Shown here one piece after another: positions 1-11,160 of a stretch of DNA of 64,000 nucleotides (position 1 is its first letter; each line of letters begins with the position of its first letter). A program made the translations under genes and the position numbers. The notes below the pieces were generated by a model. That model saw nothing but the letters and a program-made list of their open reading frames with translations. It did not search any database and was not told where the DNA came from. This DNA comes from Taeniopygia guttata (taxonomy: Eukaryota; Chordata; Aves; Passeriformes; Estrildidae). The stretch covers positions 7,378,001-7,442,000 of the forward strand of contig NC_133025.1 of NCBI RefSeq assembly GCF_048771995.1, given 5' to 3'.

Positions 1-59
1 GCAGTTACGGATGCAAGCCGGGACGTCTGCCTGAGCACCTCGGAACGTCGGGTAGAGTA

Positions 60-305
60 GGTAGAAGCTACAAGAAAGAGAGGATCTTAGATTAGATATT
101 AGGAAGAATTTTTTTACAGTGCGGGCTGTGAGGCACTGGGACAGGTTGCCCGGTGAGGTTGTGGTGCCCCAGCTCTGGACCAGTTTAAGGCCAGGTTGGA
201 TGGGGCTTTAACCAACCTGATCTAATGGAAGGTGTCCCTGCTCGTGGCAGGGGGTTGGAACGAGATGATCTTTAAGGGTATTTCCAACCCCTTGACATCC
301 TATGA
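60..305 (+). mobile_element. CR1 LINE 3' end fragment
   Basis: This is the 3' untranslated end of an avian CR1 retrotransposon in forward orientation. Hallmarks are the ttagattagatattaggaa stretch near 90, a caggttgcccggtgaggttg block near 143, a ggttggatggggctttaa block near 193, and a terminal part reading ttggaacgagatgatcttt, then ttccaacccc and cctatga. CR1 copies are usually 5'-truncated, and this one has no reverse transcriptase. The 5' limit is approximate because the first 60 bases are CpG-rich and were not identified. Confidence 0.85.
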
Positions 306-1947
306 AATCTCTTACTGGCTCTTCTGAGACCCCAAGCAAGTCCTGTGTTTGCTGTCTCGGGTTAAGTGATGTAGGCGGTACCGCCATCTCCTCCCACTGC
401 TGTGCCCCAGGGCCTCTCCTGCCTGGGGACATGGAGCTCCTTGTCCGGCTCAGGATGCAGCTGGGCCCCCTGTTCTGCTTGATATTTGCTGGTGAATATG
501 GTGTGCACCCTAGGTATGCCACAATGGGTGAAGGCACAGGCACCACTCCTCCCCAGCACCAGGCACACCAGGCTCTGACCCACAGTGCTGCTCCAACCTG
601 CTGACACTCACTCATGACAGCCTCCCCCAGTAGCTAATTTTTCAGGACACATTCTGTTACTGCTCCAGTGGCTGGAAATGTAGTACTCCCCCTGGCTCCA
701 GATAGCATAGGCCAGAGGTGCTCATACCCCAGCCTGACTCCCAGAGTTGGCACCAGCGTTCACTCATACACAGGTCTCACCAGGAGCTGGCACTTTATCC
801 TTGCAGCACACACACATGGGGAATACACAGTTTGTGCAGAGAGACAGTAAAGATTTAAGAAGATACAATAGGGTAGGACAGTTTGTGATGATCAGGTGTG
901 GGGCTTAGCTGGGCATGTAATACTGACTGGTCCTGTTTTACACAGGACAGGCTTATTTTATACTCTTTTCTATCTATTCTCATCTTTGTTTCTCTCTGCT
1001 CCTGCACATTCATCACAAATCTATACAGTTCCATGGATTCCCACACCTCTCCAAGTCTGGGCCCCCCTGGTTAAGTATCACCAGTGCAAGGTCCAGGTTG
1101 GTCTCCCTGGATGTCATTCCTGTAGTTCCTTAATAGCCCATCTATTAGTGCTGGAGTTGAGGTTTCTTTATCAGTGTTTGTTTTGTCAGGTCCCTGTCTC
1201 TGCATATTTTGTTTGTTTCCCCCTTTTTCCCAAATTTCCCAACTGACAAGGTCCCTGATCAGATAACCTTGCTGGAATAAACATTCTCACACTCTTCACA
1301 TGCCACAGGTATGGTTCTCATCATCACTTTCCTCATTTGCTGCTCAGGTTTGAGTCCCTGTATATTGCTTTATGTCTTTCTCCCTTTCCTGTAACCCCGT
1401 GTTGCAGTGAAAATGGTCCTTGAGCAGATGCCCTAAGGGAGCAGATGCCCTAACTCTCCTCCCACAAACCCTTACAGTTTGTGTAACTGTTCAGGAAACC
1501 ACCATCAGTGAGCCCAGGCTAGTTGGGATTCCACAGTAATTGTGTTATCATTAACTTAAAAAATCTGTTCCCAATGCCAAAGCACTCGCTGTTTACCCTA
1601 AATTAGGAGCTGGCAAACATTGTCAGCTTAGCAAAGTCCACTTCACTGTTCAAAAATTCCCCTTCCATGAAAAGTGTTAATATTAAACTGAATATTTTCT
1701 TACCATTCTCTTGTCTTATTTTTTTGCCTTTGTCTTTCTGTTGTCTTTCATCTCTTCCCTGAATTCCTGGCTGGAGTACAGCTGTGCCCTGCTCTGGTAC
1801 AATGAAAACAGCTCTGTGCCTAGAACTTGGACACACAATAGACAAAGAGTACAATTTTTAAATAGCAGCCCCAAAATGGGATGCTTTCATTATATGAAGT
1901 CACTAAGCTGGAACTTTCAATATATAATCTTTATTTTTTTTGGGCAG
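306..1947. other. Upstream region, no gene recognised
   Basis: I found no coding exon here. Short open frames lack homology I recognise and lack good flanking splice sites. A 16-base segment (gagcagatgccctaag) is repeated in tandem with slight change at about 1422-1454. Part of 600-1540 could be an old repeat, but no diagnostic sequence was recognised. Confidence 0.4.
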
Positions 1948-2080
1948 GAACGCCTGTGGACAGGCTCTGTGAATTAACAGTGACTCAAGACGTGCCAGAC
2001 CTACCCACACGTCTCGAAGAAAAACATTCATTAGGTGAATCCAGCACATCCAGTAAAGAAGTACTTAACACTAATGACAT
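1948..2080 (+). CDS. Candidate upstream coding exon in frame with MEIG1
   Basis: This 133-base open segment is preceded by a strong pyrimidine tract and gggcag acceptor (AG at 1946-1947) and followed by a consensus gtaagt donor at 2081. It is open in one frame across its length, with residues including PVDRLCELTVTQDVPDLP and then a Ser-Thr-rich stretch. It ends after two bases of a codon. The next acceptor, ahead of 3894, supplies one base and then Lys-Met, so the frame runs straight into MEIG1. I do not recognise the peptide. It may be an N-terminal extension of a bird MEIG1 isoform, an exon of an upstream gene reading into MEIG1, or a chance open stretch. No earlier coding exon was found in the window. 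Confidence 0.4.
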
Positions 2081-3897
2081 GTAAGTTATCACAAGACACG
2101 TAATTTCATTATAGATTAGCATTTATTAGGATCGAATATTATTGCTAATCATATTGACTGTCTAAAGTCAATACTGACTGACAACAGTTCTCATCAAACA
2201 CTGTTGAAAAAATACAGAGCTTGAAAAATCCTGTGATGGCTACAAAAGAGCCCTTTGTCGCACAGGAGAAAAAAACTTGCCCTACTTACTACCCTCAATT
2301 TAGAATAAGGATCTGTGCTTATCCTGTTTATTTGTGTTTGATACCTCATAACCAGGTGTGAAAATTACTTTTTAGTTTAGTGAATGGCTGCTTTCGATTA
2401 CAAAATGCTGCAGGGCCTGGTAAAAGAATGCTTGAAGTACTGAACTGCAAGAAATGGTTTAGTGTTGCCAGAAAAATGCCCTTTTACATATTTTTATTGG
2501 TCTCTAATAAATGCATTCAATAAGAGATTAAAGGCCCTTTCTTTGTCTTCCTGCTGGCTCTCATACAAACAGGTGATACATGTGCAGATTTCTTTCTGCT
2601 AATTCTACATTGTGATAATAATAATTCTTGATATAATTTCCCCAAATATTTTTATCCCGTGGTGCAAGACTTTTTTTTCAATTTCTGCTTTTCTAAAAGA
2701 ATAGTGTCATTTTCAGCATTCAACTTTTCCAGCTCTCTGTTGATACAGGGACTTGCCAAGTAAAGAAATTGGGCAAGGTTTGGAGACAGCATGGCACCCA
2801 CAGGGAAGGAGACTGTATTCATCCTCTCATTGCAATATCCAGAAGTTTTCATTCCTTGGAGTTACTTTCCTAGTTATGAAGCTGAAGCTTGGTGACATTT
2901 CAAAACTGGGAAAGGACTCATCTCTGATCATACCTGCTAGGCATGATAGTGATGGGTGTGTTTTGCTTGTAGAAGAAACAAAAGTTCTATTTGAGCAGCA
3001 AAATAAGATATGCTTAGGAAAGCAAATGCAATGAAATTCAGAAGTCAAATTATTTTTTTAATGTAATTCAAATCCATCCCTTGTGAGTATCCACATCCAC
3101 TGTCTGCAATTTTTTTATTGCTTTTTTTGTTGCTCTTGTTTTTAGTTTTCTTTTTTTTTTTTCATTTATCTAATTAATTTATTTTATTTTCAGTCTGAGT
3201 TTCAACTTGTCTCAGTACTGCTCTTTTCAGATTTAGCAGCTGATTAACCTGTTTGCTATGTCTCAGCAGACGGAACAAATGGGTTTTGTGTGAGGAGGAA
3301 GTCAGTGGCAGTCCATTTGCTTGGGCAAAGCTAGAAAAGGGTGAATTCTGGCAGGTTGTGCCTTGTCTCCTTATCCAGTTTATCTCTCAAGACCTTACCT
3401 CTGTCACTGGCACTATGGCCATGTCACTGACTGTGCATTTTTCCTTTCCCCTCCTCTCCCATCCTGAGTCTTTGCTGTTCTTCAGTAACAGCCCAGATCT
3501 TCATTCTGAGGTTCCCAGTTTGGTGTCGCTTCAGGAGCAAGAAAGAAAAATCTGGAAGTCTGCCTGCCTACCCCAGGGGGACAGCAACTGCAAATATGTG
3601 AAATTCAGAAATACTGCATTTAGTATTTTTTTTAATTCATCAATATGCACAGTTAAATTTTAGAAAGGTTGAGTCAAGATGTATATGGAAGTACAGATGA
3701 GTTGGGTTTGTTAGACATCAAGTAGTGCATTTAATTTGATTCCAACTGCTTATAACTTTTTCCTTTTTTAACCTCAGACTTTGAATTCTGTAATTCCTTT
3801 GTTTTAAAATTTTGTTCTATCCATTACTCTATGTCCCCAACAAAATCACTTGCTTCTGTCTTCTCTATTTAATGTTTTTAAGTCTAATTTCAGGAAG

Positions 3898-4056
3898 ATG
3901 TCTGAAGTTTCTGAAGTCATAACTAAAGCTGACATCAAACCAAAATCAATGCATCGTGCCAAAATATGGTCAAATGATGTAGAGAACTTATACAGATTTC
4001 AACAAGCTGGATACAGAGATGAGGTGGAATATAAACAAGTAAAACAAGTTGATAAG
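3898..4056 (+). CDS. MEIG1: MEIG1 coding exon 1
   Basis: The exon encodes residues 1-53. It is preceded by a pyrimidine-rich acceptor (cag at 3891-3893) with four untranslated bases, so a 5' non-coding or extending exon must exist upstream. The donor is gtaaga at 4057 and the junction is phase 0. Confidence 0.92.
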
Positions 4057-6314
4057 GTAAGATTTAGAACTTTGTATTACTTTAAACTTCTGTCTCATGT
4101 AAAATGATTAAATAAAAATGGAGGTGCTGCTTATTTCCTTTCATTTAGGCTAGGTTCTGATACAGTAGGTTTCCTCACAGTTCTGACATGAATTCTTGAG
4201 CTGTTGTTAACCCGGGAGAATAACTCACTTCACAGAAGTGAAGCAGAAATACTACCCATGTTTTATTCCCCATCTCTGATGCATTTAGAAGTATCACAAA
4301 TCTGTTTGAACAGATGTAGCTGATCTCCAAAGGAATAATTCAGTGTTCAGGAAAGAAATATTTCAAAGTCAGTTCTCTGAAGCTTCCCTGTTAGTCTGTC
4401 AATAGACTTGATAGGAAACTGGTTGATTGTCCATGGAGTCAATCCTGTGTCATTGCTACTGCTTCAGTTTGCACTTGGGTTGTGTGGTAGCACAGTCAGG
4501 CTTTGTGCACACTCAGAGCTCGGCCTCTCTCAAAATGATGTCCACAATGGCAATATTTGAACTGTACTAAAGGCAGTTGTGACACAGGCTCTTGTCAACA
4601 CCAGGGACTCGTGCCTCTGCTCACTGCAGTTGTTAGTGATGCTCCCCAGCACATCAAATGAGATACTGAGTAGTGGACAAATATCCAGTGGCTACTCAAG
4701 GTTCAAAATAGCCACCAACAGATTAATACAACAAACAATATATATATTTTTTTTTTTAATTACAGCTCTGTAATTTATCTTCCAAAGCAACAAATATATT
4801 ATGAAGAACGCACTTTTAAAATGTGTTGACCTCCTGTGCACATAAGAAAGAGCAGGAAGTTCCAAGAAACTCACCCCCCTCCAGTTAACTCAAAACACAG
4901 CAAAACACATTGATGTGCACAATAAGATAGTTTATTATTTTATTGTGGACTCTGATACCACTGCAAAGGCTATATATTTTTATATATTTATCTATAAAAT
5001 ATGGTATATTATATATATATATATATACACACACCATATAATATATATATATTTTTTTATATATATATAAAATATGGTATATTTTTCAATAACTGCAGAA
5101 GGAAATCATGTCATTATTGTGGTAGGATCTGTGTGCTCAAGATTTATGGCAGGGCACAATCACTGGCAGTTAAACCCTGATGAAAGTTAAAGAATGCCAC
5201 TGACTAACTGTAATGTGAGTGTGCATTCAGTTCCAGCATGCCAGGGCCTGGCAGTGATTCTTGTTCAACTTACATATTCTGAAATGTCTTGTTAAGTCCA
5301 TATTGTGTCTCTATAATGCAGTTGTTACTAAGGATGCAATTATAATGTAGGTGGAATTAATATCAAGGCTGTTATGTTTAGACAGACAATGCAAAAAACA
5401 CAGCTGTATGCCTGAAGTCATGAGGTAAGTGATGAAGTGGGCTCTCCAATTAGAGAATGCTCTAGTTTGACATCCTGTTGTAACTCTGCCTGGAAGAGAA
5501 ATAAGATGCTTATCACCTGATTTTTAAGGTTTAGTTTAATCAGAAGCAGTCATAGATGCTCAAGCTGAAAGAGCTACAAAAGCCATGAAGCTGCTGAATG
5601 TGCAAATGCTGAAGCCATTAATTTAAAGGTTTACACTGTGAAACAGTGAAGAGCACCAGGGTGATGCTGCGTTTATGTGGGACTGATGTATTTTCTTTGA
5701 AACTGATACTGTCTGAGGCTTACTTTATTTTAATTAACTTACTAATGAAAAGCACATTTTTCATGGTCAGAAGGATCTGAAAGAAACCTTTAAATATATG
5801 TCAGTCTTACAGGAGCAGACACTTGCAGCCTCTCAGATTACTGAATAACTTAGTAGCATCAATGTTATATTCCTAAACAAGATGGTTTAAAATATTTGAC
5901 TTGTCCAATTTTAAATTATTAAATTAGCTTGTTAAATATCCTTAGATTCCTATTTCTAGGCTTTTCAGATCACATAACTTTAGACTAAACCTGAAAACTG
6001 TTTTCTGTCATCTTGTTCTCAATCTGTTTTTAAAAGTTCATCAAGTTAATAGAAAAGTAGTATTCAGATGCAAATGAGGGTTTCCTATTAAAGTATACCC
6101 TATATTCCTTGCAATGTCATGCACAAACATCATTTAATGTGAACATGTTCAGGTGATTTTTATATCCTTTTTGTTCTACTTGTAGGTAGAGTGCTGGCCA
6201 GAAACTGGATTTGTTAAGAAACTCCAGAGAAGGGACAATACTTTCTATTATTACAATAGGCAAAGAGAATGTGAAGACAAAGATGTGTGTAAAGTGAAAG
6301 TTTATGTGTATTAG
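3898..6314 (+). CDS. MEIG1: MEIG1, meiosis/spermiogenesis associated protein (two coding exons)
   Basis: The coding sequence joins 3898-4056 and 6186-6314 and gives 95 residues (the human protein has about 88). The match to MEIG1 is near full length: [20 protein letters not shown], then [18 protein letters not shown], then [20 protein letters not shown] and a C-terminus VKVYVY. In mammals MEIG1 binds PACRG and acts at the manchette during spermatid elongation and flagellum building. The intron is in phase 0 after VDK, with donor gtaaga and acceptor tgtag, so this is not a processed retrocopy. The ATG at 3898 lies four bases inside the exon and starts about seven residues before the mammalian start when aligned. 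No disabling change is seen. No close AATAAA follows the stop; the nearest canonical ones are at 7846-7851 and 8278-8283. Confidence 0.93.
4957..5090. repeat. AT-rich microsatellite with repeated 17-mer
   Basis: This is a (TA)n-dominated tract inside the MEIG1 intron with a short (AC)n segment near 5028-5035. The 17-mer ataaaatatggtatatt occurs twice, at 4994-5010 and 5067-5083, flanking the TA runs. The tract can fold on itself. Confidence 0.8.
6186..6314 (+). CDS. MEIG1: MEIG1 coding exon 2 (terminal)
   Basis: The exon encodes residues 54-95 and the TAG stop at 6312-6314. The acceptor AG is at 6184-6185 after a T-rich tract. It contains the most conserved part of the family, [14 protein letters not shown]. 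Confidence 0.93.
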   Translation, partial: VECWPETGFVKKLQRRDNTFYYYNRQRECEDKDVCKVKVYVY

Positions 6315-9300
6315 TGTTGTTAGTGTTCTGGTTGGTTTGTTTTTATAAATTGTTTCTTAAGACCTGTAAGTAAATGAATGTGTAATCTGGTTTACTATAA
6401 GTATCCATGTCATGCTTAGATAGAAAGGGAAGTGCTGGAAATGTAGAGAAGCCTGAACTATAGACATAGAAACTTCACTTTTTCCTTCCTGTAACTAAAA
6501 GTCTTATTATTCCTCATTTTCCTGGTTACAAATGCTTTGACATAAAGCTAAAAATCTGGTAAATGGGCATCATATATTTCAGTTAACTGTATAACATCAA
6601 TTGTAAGTACAAGCATCAATCTTTATTCCAAACAATATAATCTAGTTGACACTGGTTAATGTCAGCCACAGTCTCTTGGGGTAGCGAAGGTTTATGAGAC
6701 TCCAAAGGGCCAAAGTGAGACCAGAGCACTGACTAACATTTCCTTAGAGCAGAGCAAGAAAAACAAGCAAATAATTTAAATGAAGGATGCTGAACAATCA
6801 AGTAACAATAGCCAGTGCTGAGCTGCAGATATAAAGGCTGGTTATAGTGATAGAAAAAATCACAACAGAAAAATGTCTTTCTGTCTATCCCCAAAGTATT
6901 TTTGTCAGGTGCCAGTATTAATTACTCAAAGAGGAAGTATTATTTAACTTAGTAGAATATACCTTCTTGCAGGGGTGGAATGTGGATTCAATCCAAGGTG
7001 TTTGGAACATGGATTATAAAACTACAGGGAGAACATGAAATCCACGCTTGGTAATATTTAGGGTAAAGTGACATACGCAGATGATATGTGGGATTTCCGG
7101 ACAGAATTCATCTCATCTAACTTCAAATGTCACATTATCAACATCCACACCTGATCCTGTCATTTGGACAGCCTTTGTTCTGAATAGAGAGAAGCTCTTG
7201 TGGGCACAATTAATTTATTTTAAGTGCAGCTATGTAACATTTTAATGTGCTGCTGTGACATCAGCTCTGAAGCAGCTGCCCATACCTGGGGTGCTGAAAC
7301 ACTCAATGAGGATGAGGAACTGTAGTTACCTTCACTCAGGAGGGGATTTAATTAAAATACTTTGAGATGCCAAAGCTCTTGATAATTGACCAGTAGAACA
7401 GACTGTTATGTAAACCAGTAGATGTGTTTGTGGTAGTTACAAAAAATTTGTTATTAATATTTCATATCTCTATACTGTTGACCAGGGTTTCTAAACTTAG
7501 TTTTAGCATGACTTAGCAATGTGCATTTGACCACCTATCTTATGGATATTCTTCATTTATTTGAGCCTAAGATGGAAGCAGACTCAAGATGAGAAATAGA
7601 GGACTTAGAGCTCCTAGTCAAAATAAGTAGTGTGAATGCACTTTTTAAAAGACCTCATTGACAATGACTGGTAATGATCTCCTCATCTTATTTAGACTGC
7701 TTGGAAAGTTTTAGCTTAAATTTGTGTAAGCTCTGTTAAGAGAAATGACTGAAAGATCATTTCAGTCATTCACTCTGAAGCAACTATGAAACTTATATTC
7801 CCAGAAGGTTTTAATGGCATATAGAGAGATACTGCAATGTAGAGTAATAAAGCATTGTTACAATGAATGCCATTTCAGTCTTTCATTATTTCTTTTATGC
7901 TTGGAGTGCTCTGGATGTACTTTTTAAAACCATGACTTTTTGCATACTTTACAGTTAAATAGTGGGAACAGAGCAGTTACGAGATAACCCATCTTGGTTT
8001 AGTGGATCTCACTTTGTTAACTTTATAGATTCCTAAAAACAAAATATTCCAGTGGACATGAAAACAGTCTTTAAAGAATTTCACAAAAAATAGATGTGGT
8101 GTATAGCCAGCTCAAATTTATTATCAGAAACTATTGCTATCAGCACACACAGAAGAAGTGAGAACATTTGGTACAGCCATTTTCTCAGTCTATAAAAAAG
8201 ACATAGTTGGGCATTCGAGAACAGGAATTAAAACTGCAGGTAACTTTGCAAGATTTAATGTGATTTTTTTTTTCCTCAATAAAGATTTTTAAAAGTTGAA
8301 ACACATAAGAGATTATTCTGGCATTCCCTCATTTTACCTGACTACTCCTCAATATTTTTGCAATATTGCTGGGTGCTTCTGTCTGTATTTCGAAACCATG
8401 AGTACGCATTTCATGCAGCCCATGGATATTTCACTTCAAATGAATAGCATGGGAATTCATGTTCCACTTTCTATGACTTGACAGATCCTTCCCACTTACA
8501 GAAGTGCGTTACCTAGATATTACTTACATTTTTCAGCATTGTCAATGTAAAAAAAGATTGAATGTCACTGTGATATTTAAAAGATTCACAGGATGAAAGA
8601 GAAAGACAAGCCTTGTAATTAGTAAGACCAGTTTACAGAGATGGCCTTTGTCAGGACTTGTGAATTTGGGAGTTCTCTCAGTTCATTAGCAAAACAGCAG
8701 GTTTTGTACTGGCAGTGTTGGTTTCAATGATAATTGTTCTTTGACATCCAGTTTGTGCTAAAATTAAGATAATGCGACCACTCCTCCGGCCTGCCAAAGT
8801 TCCTCCAGATCAGGCTTTGGCATTTAGCTGTGCTGGCTGAGCATGAATGCGATACTTGAGTACCAACAAGGTTTCCTCTGCTGCCTGTGTGCTGGATGTA
8901 TCTTTCACTCAGAAGAGCTGTCAAAAGAACTCAGTGTTTTCTCTTATCTGATATATCTGATAAGAGAAATATCTGAAATATTTCTTAGCTGAAATATCCC
9001 TACCTCAGTTTTAAGCAGGTGGAGAACTGCGAGGTCACTTGTCTTTTAAGCTTAATTATAAAGGAGTGTCAGAAATAAGTGATCTGGGGAAGCTGTGCTT
9101 CATTTAAGGGTGACACAACAGTACTTATCAACATAAATAATTTCTGAACATCATTATACAAACCCTTACTGAATTTTGAAGAGCTAAAGCACATATCTCA
9201 AATTTTATTGCATAGAGATGAAAATATGTGCTATTTTTATGATTTGAATCTTAGTAAAAAGTAATTATATAAAAAATACTTTCCCAGGTACTTATCTGTT

Positions 9301-10925
9301 GGTATTTCTCTTATCAGGGCATACTGTACTGCTCTCAATGGCCATTTACAGCAGCTCAAGGAATGGCTGGTGGCAAGGCTTTCTGTTAGCTTGCAGCTGC
9401 CTAAGCCTGAGCTACTTGGTCTAATTCTAATTCCGTTCATAGCTTTGTACAAGAAGAATAAATCCTTTCTGTGCCTGGGAAAACCAAGTTCCAAGACCTA
9501 CTTTTCAGACTTTGTGTTTGACTGCTACACATGAAATGACAAGAGTGCAACCTGGGGTGTTCCAGGCTGCTGTGCTCTCTTTTTCAGGCTTTACTGGAAT
9601 CCATTATGGAACTGTGTTTTCTGACAGTGATACCATGGTTGTTTGCTTGCTTTGCAATCACAGAGCTCAAAGCTCCACATGGATGGTAGAAGTGTTTTGA
9701 TTTTTCACTTAGGCACTTGAATGGACAGTTGTTTTTTCATCTCTGAAGGCAGTTGAACCTCAACCTTTTGGTTTTCAAACAGGGTTCCCTTGTTTCAAAG
9801 TATTGAAAATGTTTGGCCTCAAACTCATTAAAAACACCTTTCTAACTTGGGAGTTGTTGGTGCTGCTTTTCCTCCCATTGTTGATACAAATGAAGGCTGC
9901 CTGAAAGCAGCTGGAATGGAGTTTCCCTACGCTCCTTGCAGGTTCTCTCCTGGTACTCCAGTTTTACTGAATTTATCTTATTCATTGGATCTGCTTTCTC
10001 AGTAGCCTGCCTGTGCTGAACACCTCTTAGCAGCTATAATTATTTTAAAAACACCACAATTTCTTTCTTGTTGCAATTGAGACTTTGCATTTAATTCAAG
10101 TCTGAAGCACAGCATCCTCACAAACAGCATTTGGGATGGTGACTGCGGAATGTCTACTGACAGCAGAGTTCCAGTGTGGCACCCAAAACAGTACTGCAAT
10201 GTAACTTTGAACAAACATAATGATTTTTATGGATGCTTTGTTTTTCCAGTGTACTTACATTTCTGAGTGTTGAGATAGAGTATTTTTGCTGCTTGTTGCT
10301 TTTGTGGCTCTTTTTTCCCATCAATACTCTTCCATATTTTCTTCCTTGACAGGCTCTCCTCACTCATGGATCCCTTGAAAAGCCTGTCCAGTGTCCTCTA
10401 TCCTGGCTCCCTCAACCAGCCCTGGCTCAGACCTTAAGTCTTTTCCAGAGGCTGGCACACAGCAAAGGTAATTAAGGATGGGATTTAATAAGAAGGCAGG
10501 CCAGACTGCATGGATCAGGGCCAGGGCCCAGCCAGGTGATTGTCCTGCCCAAACACTTGCTGTCATGTCTGATCCCTGCAGCCTCCTTCCTTGTCATCTT
10601 CCCGTGCTTGTTCCACCCTGATCCTTCCCTTCCTGTGTCTTCGGCCATTTCTGTAAACATCCTGTAATAAGTTCGGTTCAGTCCCCCAAGCTCCCTCAAA
10701 TACACCTCTAATTTCACACTAACCATGTTTTCTTGATCTTATCAGTTACAATATTGAGGCAGATCCTCTCCAAATCCAGAGTATCTCCTTCAATGGCTCA
10801 CCAGTCAGTGCCTGGCAAGCTCTGCCTTCCCTTATTGTCTCTCTAATCACCTGTTCATTAATGGCTATGTGTTTAAATCACTGTTTTCCTCGTTATTTGT
10901 TATTTCTAAGATACGGAATAACCAA
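6315..10925. other. MEIG1 3' flank and gene-free spacer
   Basis: This AT-rich spacer between MEIG1 and TMEM243 probably begins with the MEIG1 3' untranslated region. Candidate polyadenylation signals lie at 7846-7851 and 8278-8283. Short open frames are not supported by splice sites or recognised homology. A near-palindrome is at 8939-8968. Confidence 0.5.
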
Positions 10926-11160
10926 ACCATTTACGGGAGCGGATGCTCTCCAGTTTCACAGGCTCCCGAGGCAGGCGCTTGGCCGCCTCTGAGGGATGGT
11001 GTAGAGGCACCTACGCCCCGGAGCCCCGCGGTGCTGCCGCTGCTGCGCGTGGCCTGGCAGGCGGCTCTGGGGAAGGGATACAGAGAAGGGAATGCCTAGA
11101 AACAGAAGGAGAAGGGGGAAGAGGAAGGGAGGGAAGAAGGGAAAGGGTTCAGGGAAGGAT
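10926..11160. other. Small CpG-containing GC-rich patch followed by a purine-rich tract
   Basis: From about 10930 to 11080 the sequence is GC-rich with several CpG dinucleotides (for example gccccggagccccgcggt), unlike its AT-rich flanks. From about 11085 to 11160 it becomes a GA-rich purine tract on the plus strand. No recognised gene covers it; it could be a distal regulatory element or a non-coding first exon. Confidence 0.35.

Noticed and set aside
600-1540. Possible LTR-like or other old repeat
   Set aside because: Only an AATAAA and a loose composition were seen; no family, terminal repeat or gene remnant could be supported.
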